Source: Pseudomonadota bacterium
GTDB lineage: Bacteria > Chloroflexota > UBA6077 > JAJPGT01
DNA length: 64,000 bases
Direction of reading: 5' to 3'
Assembly (NCBI GenBank): GCA_021325655.1
Contig: JAJPGT010000043.1
Coordinates: 143,959-207,958 of the forward strand
Shown: piece by piece, positions 43,264 to 51,339 of the stretch
How the letters are laid out: every line of letters begins with the position of its first letter
How positions within the stretch are numbered: position 1 is the stretch's first letter
Notes under the pieces: generated by a model
Told to the model about the DNA's origin: nothing
The model's database searches: none
The model's input: the letters and a program-made list of their open reading frames with translations, nothing else
Translations under genes and position numbers: made by a program

Positions 43264-44235
43264 CTACCACCAGGTGCCGCGCCGAATGTCCTCGCGGACC
43301 TCCTCCAGCGGCCGGGTCCAGAGACCGGTGCTCAGGTACTTCCAGCCACCATCCGCCAGCAGCGCGACGATCTTCCCCGACTCCATCCGCTCGGCGACCC
43401 GGCGGGCGACGTGGATCACTGCGCCGGAGGAGATGCCGGCGAAGATGCCTTCGCGGAAGAGCAGTTCGCGCGTCCAGACGAGCGCGTCGTCGCTGGTGAC
43501 GACGACCTTGCGGTCCAGCAGGTCGAGGTCCAGCACCGGCGGGATGAAGCCGTCCGCCAGGCTGCGCAGACCCTGTACCTGCTCGCCCGGGTGCGGCTCG
43601 GCGGCGACGATCTGCACCTTCGGGTTGTGCTCCTTCAGCCGCCGGCCGACCCCCATCAGGGTGCCGCCGGTGCCGAGGCCGGCGACGAAGACGTCGACAT
43701 CCGGCAGGTCGCGCAGGATCTCCGGCCCGGTCGTCTCGTAGTGTGCCTCGGGATTGGCCGGGTTGCCATACTGGTAGAGCATCAGATAGCGGGAATCTTT
43801 CGCCATCTCCTGGGCGACCTGGATCGCCCCGTTCGAGCCCCGGGCGCCGTCGGTGAGCACCACCTCGGCCCCGTACAGCTCCAGCAGCGCCCGGCGCTCG
43901 GGGCTCACGTTCTCCGGCATCACCGCTACCAGGCGGTAGCCCTTCCGTCGGGCAATCATCGCCAGCGCGATGCCGGTGTTGCCGCTGGTCGGCTCCAGCA
44001 GGATCCGCTCAGGCGTCAGCGCGCCGGACGCCTCAGCGCGCTCGATCATGGCCCGAGCAATGCGATCCTTCACGCTGCCGGTGGGGTTGGCGCCCTCCAG
44101 CTTAGCGTAGAGCTGCACCCGCGGATTCGGGGAGAGCGCTGGCACCTCCACCAGCGGGGTGTTGCCGATCGCGTCGACCAGGCTGGCGTAGGGCCCCGAG
44201 GTGCGCCCGGGATGGGAGACGGCGAGGGCTGCCAT
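43264..44235 (-). CDS. cysM: CysM-type cysteine synthase (sulfur-carrier dependent)
   Basis: PLP enzyme of 323 aa resembling mycobacterial CysM, which uses O-phosphoserine and CysO-thiocarboxylate. Seen: YAKLEGANPTGSVKDRIA with the PLP lysine, the substrate loop EPTSGNTGIALAM, LYQYGNPANPEAHY, GLGTGGTLMGVGRRL and the C-terminal GGWKYLSTGLW; the last and LYQYGNPAN are hallmarks of the CysM/O-phosphoserine branch, unlike the CysK paralogue at 45695. It follows cysO by 2 nt and precedes the JAMM protease by 4 nt. Confidence 0.9.
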   Translation of the reverse strand: MAALAVSHPGRTSGPYASLVDAIGNTPLVEVPALSPNPRVQLYAKLEGANPTGSVKDRIARAMIERAEASGALTPERILLEPTSGNTGIALAMIARRKGYRLVAVMPENVSPERRALLELYGAEVVLTDGARGSNGAIQVAQEMAKDSRYLMLYQYGNPANPEAHYETTGPEILRDLPDVDVFVAGLGTGGTLMGVGRRLKEHNPKVQIVAAEPHPGEQVQGLRSLADGFIPPVLDLDLLDRKVVVTSDDALVWTRELLFREGIFAGISSGAVIHVARRVAERMESGKIVALLADGGWKYLSTGLWTRPLEEVREDIRRGTWW

Positions 44236-44237
44236 AG

Positions 44238-44516
44238 CTACCGCCCGCCCGCGATTGCCGGCAGGATCGAGACGACGTCGCCACTGCGCAGCGGCGTCTC
44301 GAGCTGGCCGGTGTAGCGGATGTCCTCGTCGTTGACGTAGACGTTCACGAACCGGCGCAGCGTGCCATCTGGCTCGACCACCTGGCCCCGGATGCCCGGG
44401 AAACGGCCCTCGAGGTCGTCCAGCAGCGCCGCCACGGTGCTGCCAGAGCCACGAACGACCTTCTCACCACGGGTCACCGCTCGCAGCACAGAAGGCACTC
44501 GTACTTCCACTGCCAT
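44238..44516 (-). CDS. CysO-like sulfur carrier protein (MoaD/ThiS fold)
   Basis: Ubiquitin-fold sulfur carrier, 92 aa from ATG 44516 behind GGAGAAGGAG. Seen: RFVNVYVNDEDIRYTGQLETPL, SGDVVSILPAIAGG. The carrier tail is GGR: one residue follows the reactive Gly-Gly, so trimming is needed before adenylation and thiocarboxylation. It lies between its likely E1 (44551) and its likely acceptor enzyme CysM. Known homologues pass sulfur to O-phosphoserine-derived aminoacrylate. Confidence 0.9.
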   Translation of the reverse strand: MAVEVRVPSVLRAVTRGEKVVRGSGSTVAALLDDLEGRFPGIRGQVVEPDGTLRRFVNVYVNDEDIRYTGQLETPLRSGDVVSILPAIAGGR

Positions 44517-44550
44517 CGCTCCTTCTCCCATTGTTGCCTGGACACTTGGA

Positions 44551-45666
44551 CTAGCGCACCGAGACGGCCTCGCCCGCCGGCACCTCGCGGGCCGGCGCGC
44601 CGCAGAACGCCTCGTAGTCGATCAGCTCGGTCACGGTCGGGTTGTCGCCGCACAGCGGGCAGCCCGGGTCGCGGCGGATCTTGACCTCGCGGAACTCCAT
44701 CGCCAGCGAATCGAACAGCAGCAGCCGGTTCACCAGCGGCTCGCCCAGGCCCAGGATCAGCTTGATCGTCTCGATGGCTTGAATCGTCCCGATGATGCCG
44801 GGCAGCACCCCCAGCACCCCGGCCTCGGCGCAGCTCGGCACCGCGCCGGGCGGCGGCGGCGAGGGGAACAGACAGCGGTAGCAGCCCTTGCCCGGCATAA
44901 AGACTGTCGCCTGCCCCTCGAAGCGGAAGATGCTCCCGTCCACCAGCGGCTTGCCGAGCAGGTAGCAGGCATCGTTCACCAGGTAGCGGGTGGCGAAGTT
45001 GTCGCTCCCGTTCACCACAATGTCGTACTGGCCCAGGATCTCCAGCGCGTTTTCCGAGGAGATCGGCTCGTTGTGCGCCACTACCTGCACGTCCGGGTTG
45101 ATGTCCGCCAGACGGTCACGCGCCGACTCCACCTTGGGTCGGCCGATCTGCGAATGGCCGTGCAGGATCTGGCGATGCAGGTTGGTGATGTCCACAGCGT
45201 CGAAGTCGACGATGCCGATGGTCCCGACACCGGCTGCAGCGAGGTATAGCGCTGCCGGGGAGCCCAGGCCGCCCGCGCCGATCAGCACGACCTTCGCGTT
45301 CAGCAGCTTGCGCTGTCCCACCGGGCCGATCTCCGGCAGGATGATGTGTCGAGCGTAGCGCTGCGCCTGCTCCAGCGTGAAGGGACGGCCGACTGCACCA
45401 CCTGCCATCGCCGGGATCACTGCCACTTCGTCCTCCGCCTTCAAAGGAGTGCTGAGCCCGCCGAGATCATCGATCTCGCGCTCATTCACGTACACGTTGA
45501 CGAACCGGTGTACCGCTCCCTGCTCGTCCAGCACCTCGCGGCGCAGGCCGGGGAAGCGCTGCTCCAGCTCCTCCAGGAGCGAGGCGACGTCCTGCGCCTC
45601 CACCTCCACGTGGGTTTGCCCGCCGGTGAGCCGGCGGAGCGAGGTCGGTATGTACACCTTCGCCAT
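44551..45666 (-). CDS. MoaD-like carrier fused to MoeB/ThiF-type adenylyltransferase
   Basis: One chain of 371 aa. Residues 1-91 are a ubiquitin-fold sulfur carrier (FVNVYVNEREIDDLGG, EVAVIPAMAGGA) whose GG runs straight into the second domain. Residues about 96-371 are an E1-like enzyme: ARHIILPEIGPVGQ, ATP loop VVLIGAGGLGSPAALYLAA, the Arg finger region RQILHGHSQIG, DNFATRYLVND, zinc Cys pairs CYRCLFP and CPLCG, and a catalytic Cys candidate in PPGAVPSCAEAGVLG. Known E1s activate a separate carrier's C-terminus; here a carrier is permanently attached. ATG 45666 is preferred over GTG 45669 for spacing to GGGAGA. Confidence 0.9.
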   Translation of the reverse strand: MAKVYIPTSLRRLTGGQTHVEVEAQDVASLLEELEQRFPGLRREVLDEQGAVHRFVNVYVNEREIDDLGGLSTPLKAEDEVAVIPAMAGGAVGRPFTLEQAQRYARHIILPEIGPVGQRKLLNAKVVLIGAGGLGSPAALYLAAAGVGTIGIVDFDAVDITNLHRQILHGHSQIGRPKVESARDRLADINPDVQVVAHNEPISSENALEILGQYDIVVNGSDNFATRYLVNDACYLLGKPLVDGSIFRFEGQATVFMPGKGCYRCLFPSPPPPGAVPSCAEAGVLGVLPGIIGTIQAIETIKLILGLGEPLVNRLLLFDSLAMEFREVKIRRDPGCPLCGDNPTVTELIDYEAFCGAPAREVPAGEAVSVR

Positions 45667-45694
45667 CACATCTCTCCCAACACCATCGCCGCGT

Positions 45695-46627
45695 CTAAAA
45701 TTCCACGCTCAGGTAGCGCTCGCCGGTATCGCAGAGCATCGTCACCACAGTCTTGCCCGGGCCGAGCTCCTCCGCCACCTTCAGCGCCGCCCAGACGTTC
45801 GCCCCGGACGAGATGCCCACCAGCAGGCCCTCTTCCCTGGTCAGTCGAGCGGTCATCGCCAGCGCGTCGCCATCCGACACCCCAATAATTCGGTCGATGA
45901 CCGCCCGATTCAGCACTCCGGGGACGAAGCTGGCGCCGATGCCCTGGATCGCGTGCGGCCGGAACTTGCCGCCTTGCAGCACCGGCGAGGCGGCCGGCTC
46001 CACCGCGACGATCTGCACCCCCGGGCAGCGCGCCTTGAGAACCTCGCCGACGCCGGTGATCGTTCCACCGGTGCCGACGCCGGCCACAAAGGCGTCCACC
46101 CGGCCTGCGGTGTCCCGGAGGATTTCGACCGCGGTCGTCCGCCGGTGGATCTCGGGGTTGGCCGGGTTTTCGAACTGCTGCGGCATGTAATACCCGGGGG
46201 TGTTCGCCACCAGCTCCCGCGCGGCAAACACTGAGCCGGTCATGCCCTCGATCGCCGGGGTTAGCACGAGCTGTGCCCCCAGCCGTGATAGAAGCTGTCG
46301 CCGCTCCAGACTCATGTCCTCCGGCATGGTCAGGATCAGCCGATACCCCTTCGCCGCCGCGACCAGCGCCAGCCCAATGCCGGTGTTGCCGCTGGTCGGC
46401 TCCACCAGCGTATCGCCGGGCCGGATCCGGCCCGCCGCCTCCGCCGCCTCCACCATCGCCAGCGCGATGCGGTCCTTCACGCTCCCGCCCGGGTTGCGCG
46501 ACTCCAGCTTCCCCAGCACAGTCGCCGAGCGAGGGCGCGGCAGACGCTGGAGCTCCACCAGCGGGGTGTTGCCGATCAGCTCCAGCAGCCGGCTGGCGCG
46601 CGGCGAAGGGCGCAGCTCGGTCTCCAT
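45695..46627 (-). CDS. cysK: Cysteine synthase A (O-acetylserine sulfhydrylase)
   Basis: PLP enzyme of 310 aa making cysteine from O-acetylserine and sulfide. Seen: LIGNTPLVELQRLP, KLESRNPGGSVKDRIALAM with the PLP lysine, EPTSGNTGIGLAL, FENPANPEIH, GVGTGGTITGVGEVL, and the C-terminal TMLCDTGERYLSVEF typical of CysK rather than CysM. ATG 46627 follows the rrf2 stop by 5 nt. The operon thus encodes both a sulfide-dependent and a carrier-dependent cysteine route. Confidence 0.93.
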   Translation of the reverse strand: METELRPSPRASRLLELIGNTPLVELQRLPRPRSATVLGKLESRNPGGSVKDRIALAMVEAAEAAGRIRPGDTLVEPTSGNTGIGLALVAAAKGYRLILTMPEDMSLERRQLLSRLGAQLVLTPAIEGMTGSVFAARELVANTPGYYMPQQFENPANPEIHRRTTAVEILRDTAGRVDAFVAGVGTGGTITGVGEVLKARCPGVQIVAVEPAASPVLQGGKFRPHAIQGIGASFVPGVLNRAVIDRIIGVSDGDALAMTARLTREEGLLVGISSGANVWAALKVAEELGPGKTVVTMLCDTGERYLSVEF

Positions 46628-46632
46628 CGGGG

Positions 46633-47070
46633 CTAGATGTAGTACATAACGCGGCGCTCGCGCTCCCGCTGCCGCTGCACCAGCTCGTCGACAGTGATCG
46701 ACTGCAGCACCTGCGTCACCGCCTGGGTGACCTGCGCCCAGACCTCGCGGATAACGCAGGCAGACGGAACCTCGCTCAGTACTCCGTCTGCCTGCGGGCT
46801 CTCGACGCCGAGCGGCCCCTCCAGCGCCATCACGACATCGCACAGCGTTACGTCCGCCGGCGGGCGCGCCAGCTCGTGCCCCCCGTGCGGACCACGGGTA
46901 CTTCGCACCAGCCCGGCCTTGCGCAGCGCGGTCAGAAGCTGCTCCAGGTACGCCTCTGGGATCGCCTGCCGAGCAGCAATCTCGGCGCTCTGCACCGGCC
47001 CATCACCCTGCCGTTGTGCCAGGTCGATCACCGCCCGGGTGCCGTAATCGGTCCGCATCGAGAGCTTCAT
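46633..47070 (-). CDS. Rrf2-family transcriptional regulator (CymR-like)
   Basis: Winged-helix Rrf2 regulator, 145 aa. Seen: MKLSMRTDYGTRAVIDLA, AEIAARQAIPEAYLEQLLTALRKAGLVRSTRGPHGGHELAR (HTH and wing), and DVVMALEGPL. IscR-type cluster ligands (three clustered Cys) are absent; only two isolated Cys occur, which favours a CymR-like cysteine-metabolism repressor working with CysK. It heads the cysteine operon and has a palindrome over its own transcription start, so autorepression is likely. Confidence 0.92.
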   Translation of the reverse strand: MKLSMRTDYGTRAVIDLAQRQGDGPVQSAEIAARQAIPEAYLEQLLTALRKAGLVRSTRGPHGGHELARPPADVTLCDVVMALEGPLGVESPQADGVLSEVPSACVIREVWAQVTQAVTQVLQSITVDELVQRQRERERRVMYYI

Positions 47071-47087
47071 ACCGCCGCCGGATTGTT

Positions 47088-47132
47088 GACTAAATCAGTC
47101 GATATTGTACGGAGCGCGGTGGGCCGTGTCAA
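47088..47132 (-). promoter_or_regulatory. Consensus promoter with Rrf2-type operator for the cysteine operon
   Basis: On the minus strand, TTGACA (47127-47132), a 17-bp spacer and TACAAT (47104-47109) form a near-perfect sigma-70 promoter. The palindrome GACTGATTTAGTC (47088-47100) lies right after the -10 box, over the expected start site. It resembles Rrf2-family sites and explains repression by the first gene product. Confidence 0.85.
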
Positions 47133-47228
47133 TGAAGGGACAGGCGCCCGGCTGCGCGCTGCCGTGTCGGCCACGATTCTGGAACAATGGCGGCCAGCGC
47201 GATACAGAGTGAGCGGAGGTGACGCGCG

Positions 47229-48641
47229 ATGCAGGAACGGCGCCCCGAGACAGCCCGGAGTCAGGCCAGGCAGTCGCGCCGCGGGCGCCGGGCAGCCGCT
47301 GCTGGCGCGGCCGCCCCGGCGCCGCGCGACCAGGCGGCGCGGGCGCGGCGGAATCTGGACAAGGTAGACCACATCGTCGTGCTGATGCTCGAGAACCGCT
47401 CCTTCGACCACATGCTGGGCTATCTCCACCTGGAAGCCGAGCGGGACGAGGTGGACGGCCTGGCCAGCGACATGGCGAACACGTTCGCCGGCGAGACGTA
47501 CCCGGTCTTTCACCTCGACAGCACCGTGTTCGCCGCCGACCCCCGGCACGACGCACAGAGTGTGGCGCTGCAGATCGGCCCGCGGCGGGACATGAGCGGC
47601 TTCGTCGAGAGCTTCGCCGCGGTGCTCCCGAGCGACCCGGGCAAGATCATGGGGTATTACAACGCGGGTGATCTGCCGACCTACGATCTGCTGGCGCGCG
47701 AGTACAGCCTTTGCCAGCGCTGGTTCGCTTCGTTCCCGGGGCCTACCTGGGTCAACCGCCTGTACGCGCTCGCCGGGCACTCGGAAGGCGAGACCGAAAA
47801 TCGGCTCGTGCCGATCTACGACCTGCCCACCTTCCCACGGGCGCTCGACGCGGCCGGGGTGAGCTGGAAGTGGTACCCTCACGATGTGTCGACGCTGCGC
47901 CTGGTGGACGGGCACTACCGGATCGGCCACGCCGAGCACTTCGCCTACGTCGCCAGCTTCTACCAGGACGCCGCCGACGGGACCCTCCCCTCGGTCTCCT
48001 GGATCGACCCGAACTTCCAGGACCTGGGCGGCACCGCGACTGCAAACGACGACCACCCGCCGACCGACGTCCAGCACGCCCAGGCACTCATCTGGCGAGT
48101 GTACCGGGCACTGTTGGAGGGGCCGCTGTGGGAGAAGACGCTGCTGTTGGTGACCTACGACGAGCACGGCGGGTTCTTCGACCACGTCCCCCCGCCGCTC
48201 GTGCCGTCGCAAGGCGTGGACGGCCCGGCCTTCGTCTGGTATGGGGTGCGCGTCCCGGCCCTGGTCGTCTCGCCCTGGGTCGAGCGGGGCGCGGTATCCT
48301 CGGTGGTGTTCGACCACACCTCTATTCTGTCAACCATTCTCCACCGCTTCTGCGAGGCGCCCGATGGCAGCATCCCGTTCTTCAGCCGCCGCGCCGCGCA
48401 GGCGAACCATGTTGGCTGGCTGCTGACGCAAGCCCGGCCGCGGACCGCCACCACCCGGCGCGCCACCACGCGGGCGACCCGCCGCGTGGAGCAGCATCTC
48501 ACCGCCCTGCACGTCAGTCCGCGGGCAGTCGCGGCACGTGCCGTCGCCGCGGCGACCGTTCCACCCACGGATCTCCAGCAGCAGATCAGCGCGGCGAAGC
48601 AGTACCTGCGCGCCCAGGGGCATCCGGAGGGGCAGCCATAG
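47229..48641 (+). CDS. Phosphoesterase family protein (phospholipase C/acid phosphatase-like)
   Basis: PF04185-type alkaline-phosphatase-superfamily esterase, 470 aa. Seen: the first metal motif HIVVLMLENRSFDHMLGYL, FPGPTWVNRLYALAG, SWIDPNF, the second metal motif LLLVTYDEHGGFFDHVPPP, and VFDHTSILSTIL. The N-terminus has RRGRRAAAAGAAAPAPR, Arg-rich but without a clear Sec or Tat signal, so location is uncertain. A C-terminal Thr/Ala/Arg-rich tail follows the catalytic domain. ATG 47229 behind GGAGGTGA. Divergent from the cysteine operon. Confidence 0.88.
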   Translation: MQERRPETARSQARQSRRGRRAAAAGAAAPAPRDQAARARRNLDKVDHIVVLMLENRSFDHMLGYLHLEAERDEVDGLASDMANTFAGETYPVFHLDSTVFAADPRHDAQSVALQIGPRRDMSGFVESFAAVLPSDPGKIMGYYNAGDLPTYDLLAREYSLCQRWFASFPGPTWVNRLYALAGHSEGETENRLVPIYDLPTFPRALDAAGVSWKWYPHDVSTLRLVDGHYRIGHAEHFAYVASFYQDAADGTLPSVSWIDPNFQDLGGTATANDDHPPTDVQHAQALIWRVYRALLEGPLWEKTLLLVTYDEHGGFFDHVPPPLVPSQGVDGPAFVWYGVRVPALVVSPWVERGAVSSVVFDHTSILSTILHRFCEAPDGSIPFFSRRAAQANHVGWLLTQARPRTATTRRATTRATRRVEQHLTALHVSPRAVAARAVAAATVPPTDLQQQISAAKQYLRAQGHPEGQP

Positions 48642-48712
48642 GCGTGGCCGAGCGTGATCCGCGGCCCGCGCTCCGTCGTACCGGAGGGGAATACGCCTTG
48701 GGGAGAGAGAAG

Positions 48713-49693
48713 ATGGCCGACATGTCCCCGGAGCCGATTCTGCAGGTGGCCAGCGGGTTCATGGCATTCAAGCACCTGGCCGTCGCCAGCGAGGTGGGGG
48801 TATTCAGCGGTCTGGCCGATGGCCCGCTGACGCTCGATGCCCTGGCGGAGCGGACTGGGCTTCCGCGCCGAACGCTCCGCATCGTCGCCGACGCGATGGT
48901 CGCGCTTGGCTTTCTGGAGCGCCAGGGCGACACCTACCAGAACGGCCCGGTCGCCGCCACGTTCCTCAGCGGGCACACCCCGGCGGATCTGCGGCCGTTC
49001 CTGCGCTTCTGGAACGCGCTCAGCTACCCACTGTGGCTGCACTTCGAGACGGCGATCCGTGGCGGCGCCGTCCCACCCCAGGAGCTGAGCGAAGCGCAGC
49101 AGCAGATCTTCTCTGCCGGCGTGGAGGCGCTCACCGCCGGCGTTGCTCAGACGCTCGCCATGAGTTATGACTTCGCTCGCCACCAGCGGCTGCTCGACGT
49201 CGGCGGCGGGACCGGCTCCTTCCTCCTGGCGATCCTGCGCCGGCACCCGCACCTCCGCGGAACGCTGTTCGAGCTGCCGGGCGTAGCGGTGATCGCCCGC
49301 CAGCGACTCGAGGGCGATCCTGTCACTGCTCGGGTAGAGATCGTCGAGGGTGACGCCCTCCAGGACGAGATCCCGGCCGGCCACGACGCCGTGCTCCTGG
49401 CGAACTTCGTGCACCTGTTCGCTCCAGAGCGGATCCAGGACGTCCTGCAGCGCATCCGTGAGCAGGTCCCGGCCGGGGCGCGGCTACTGCTGGTCGATTT
49501 CTGGACCAACCCGACGCACACGCAGCCGGTCGCCGCGGCGCTGCTCGCCGGCGAGTTCCTGCTGGTCAGTGGGGCGGGGGACGTCTACAGCGTCGAGGAG
49601 ATGCAGCGCTGGCTGGAAGCCACCCGGTGGCAGCTACGGGACCATCAGCCACTGGCGGGCCCGCAGAGCCTGCTGGTCGCCGAAGCGATGTAG
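48713..49693 (+). CDS. O-methyltransferase-family SAM methyltransferase
   Basis: Dimeric acetylserotonin/hydroxyneurosporene O-methyltransferase-type enzyme, 326 aa. Seen: an N-terminal winged-helix dimerisation domain (ILQVASGFMAFKHLAVASEVGVFSGL, LAERTGLPRRTLRIVADAMVALGFLE), SAM loop LLDVGGGTGSFLLAIL, acidic LFELPGVAVIA, and LANFVHLFAPERIQDVLQRI. ATG 48713 behind GGGGAGAGAGA. The catalytic His is at FVHLF. Separated from the phosphoesterase gene by 71 nt. Substrate unknown. Confidence 0.88.
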   Translation: MADMSPEPILQVASGFMAFKHLAVASEVGVFSGLADGPLTLDALAERTGLPRRTLRIVADAMVALGFLERQGDTYQNGPVAATFLSGHTPADLRPFLRFWNALSYPLWLHFETAIRGGAVPPQELSEAQQQIFSAGVEALTAGVAQTLAMSYDFARHQRLLDVGGGTGSFLLAILRRHPHLRGTLFELPGVAVIARQRLEGDPVTARVEIVEGDALQDEIPAGHDAVLLANFVHLFAPERIQDVLQRIREQVPAGARLLLVDFWTNPTHTQPVAAALLAGEFLLVSGAGDVYSVEEMQRWLEATRWQLRDHQPLAGPQSLLVAEAM

Positions 49694-49709
49694 CCTGCCG
49701 CGCGGCCGG

Positions 49710-50744
49710 CTAGCTGCCGATGTAGCGCGCCACCAGCGACCTGGCCACGGCCGGGTCGCTGGTGCCTTTCACGATCGTCCGGCCATCGGGGAAGACCGTC
49801 AGCTCGTGCGGGGGAGTAATGAAGCGGAGCACGTGGGCGTTGTGGCGCACCTCCCCGAGCGGACGGAGGCGCTCCGCGAGCGCCGCCAGGGGCACCTGGA
49901 GCGGCTGGGCCGGCCGCACCTGCACCGCGTCGCGGCCACACAGGGTCGCGGCGCCGCTGCCGCGTTCGGCCTGAAGAAACTCGAAGCGGCCCTGGCCGCA
50001 GGTGGGGCAGTCCGCCACCGGGCCGCCCAGCGGGGTGCGCTGGAACGAGTTGTTCCAGACGTCAACCCAGGTGAGCCCCCGGCTCAGCGCCTCCCGCGCC
50101 CCGACCAGCAGCTTCAGCGCCTCCGCCGCGGCCAGGCTGGCGATGACGCCAACCGCTGGGCTGATCACGCCGGCGGTGTCACACGTCGCGGTGGTGCCCG
50201 GGGCCGGCGGGGCGACGAAGACGCAGCGCAGGCAGGGGGTGTTATGGGGGATGATCGGCATCACCACCCCGTAGGAGGCGACCACCGCGGCATAGACCCA
50301 CGGAATGTCCCGCTTCACGCAGACGTCGTTGACCAGGTAGCGGGTAGCAAAGTTGTCCGCGCCGTCCAGTACCAGGTCGTGCTCGGCCAGCAGCCACTCG
50401 GCGTTGTCGGCCGTCAGATCGTCCACGATCGGGTCGAGCTGCACCGAGCTGTTGGCCCGGCGCAGCTTCTCCGCTGCCGCCAGCGCCTTGGGCAGTGCCG
50501 CCTCGGCGTCGGACTCATCGTACAGCGACTGGCGCTGGAGGTTCGTCCAGTCCACGTAGTCGCGGTCGATCAGCCGCAACGCGCCGACGCCGGCGCGGAC
50601 CAGCTCCGAGGCGAGCACGGTGCCGAGCGCGCCCACCCCGACCAGCGCCACCCGCGCCCGACCCAGCGCCTGCTGGCCGCTTTGGCTGATGCCGGCGAAC
50701 AGCACCTGGCGCGAGTAGCGGTCAGCACCGGGACCGCCCACCAC
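49710..50744 (-). CDS. MoeB/ThiF-type E1-like adenylyltransferase (second cluster)
   Basis: E1-like enzyme of 344 aa. Seen: RYSRQVLFAGISQSGQ, ATP loop VALVGVGALGTVLASELVRAG, RLIDRDYVDWTNLQRQSLYDE, LDGADNFATRYLVND, zinc pairs CLRC and CPTC, and a catalytic Cys candidate in TTATCDTAGVISP. The C-terminal 80 residues form an extra domain of unknown type (HELTVFPDGRTIVKG). GTG start at 50744, 3 nt after the stop of a CysO-like carrier, its presumed substrate. Last gene of the SAM-riboswitch operon. Confidence 0.9.
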   Translation of the reverse strand: MVGGPGADRYSRQVLFAGISQSGQQALGRARVALVGVGALGTVLASELVRAGVGALRLIDRDYVDWTNLQRQSLYDESDAEAALPKALAAAEKLRRANSSVQLDPIVDDLTADNAEWLLAEHDLVLDGADNFATRYLVNDVCVKRDIPWVYAAVVASYGVVMPIIPHNTPCLRCVFVAPPAPGTTATCDTAGVISPAVGVIASLAAAEALKLLVGAREALSRGLTWVDVWNNSFQRTPLGGPVADCPTCGQGRFEFLQAERGSGAATLCGRDAVQVRPAQPLQVPLAALAERLRPLGEVRHNAHVLRFITPPHELTVFPDGRTIVKGTSDPAVARSLVARYIGS

Positions 50745-50747
50745 CGG

Positions 50748-51026
50748 CTACGCTCCTCCCGCCACCGCCGGGATGATCGACAGCTCGTCGCCCGGCTGCA
50801 GCCGCGTCTCCAGCCCCTGGAGGAAGCGCACGTCCTCCCCGTTGACGTAGAGATTCACGAAGCGCCGCAGCCCGCCCGCGTCATCTCGCAGGCGGGCGCG
50901 GATCGCCGGGAACTGGGATTCAAGCTGCGACAGACAGGTGGCCAGGTCGCCACCTTCCACCTGGACCTCGGCCTGGCCCGCGGTGGCGGCGCGCAGCGGA
51001 GCAGGGATACGAACGCGAACGGCCAT
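50748..51026 (-). CDS. CysO/MoaD-like sulfur carrier protein (second cluster)
   Basis: Ubiquitin-fold carrier of 92 aa, paralogous to the one at 44238. Seen: RFVNLYVNGEDVRFLQGLET, GDELSIIPAVAGGA. The tail is GGA, one residue beyond the reactive Gly-Gly, so processing by a JAMM protease is implied. Followed immediately by an E1-like gene and preceded by NIL-domain and thrC genes under a SAM riboswitch, which suggests that it carries sulfur for methionine or homocysteine synthesis. Confidence 0.88.
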   Translation of the reverse strand: MAVRVRIPAPLRAATAGQAEVQVEGGDLATCLSQLESQFPAIRARLRDDAGGLRRFVNLYVNGEDVRFLQGLETRLQPGDELSIIPAVAGGA

Positions 51027-51070
51027 CAGCAGCTCCCTCCAAGAACAACGGAATGAAGAGCAACAGGGTG

Positions 51071-51313
51071 TCAACCGGCGAGGATGTCGCCCTCCAGGGG
51101 GTCCACCCGGACCCCCTGGTTGCGTGCCCATTCGAGCGCGCGCGTGATCTCGTCCTCCTCGCCACTCAGCTCGAGCACCACCCAGCCGCGCTCGCGGGTC
51201 ACGTTGGCGCGGCGGATGTTCGTCACCACGTTGAACTGCTTGCCCATGCTGTAGATCACCGGCTGCGTCACCAGATCGGGCGGGAACGTGAACTTCACGC
51301 GGCGCTTGATCAT
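51071..51313 (-). CDS. NIL-domain protein
   Basis: An 80-aa ACT-like NIL domain (IKRRVKFTFPPDLVTQPVIYSM, NVVTNIRRANVTRERGWVVLELSG). Known: NIL domains occur at the end of methionine ABC transporter ATPases and in proteins for homocysteine synthesis in methanogens, and are thought to bind methionine-related ligands or act in sulfur transfer. ATG 51313 chosen over an upstream in-frame start because the domain begins here. It lies 26 nt after thrC and 44 nt before the sulfur carrier. Confidence 0.85.
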   Translation of the reverse strand: MIKRRVKFTFPPDLVTQPVIYSMGKQFNVVTNIRRANVTRERGWVVLELSGEEDEITRALEWARNQGVRVDPLEGDILAG

Positions 51314-51339
51314 CGGCCTGTCCCTTCTCAGCGTGCCGA

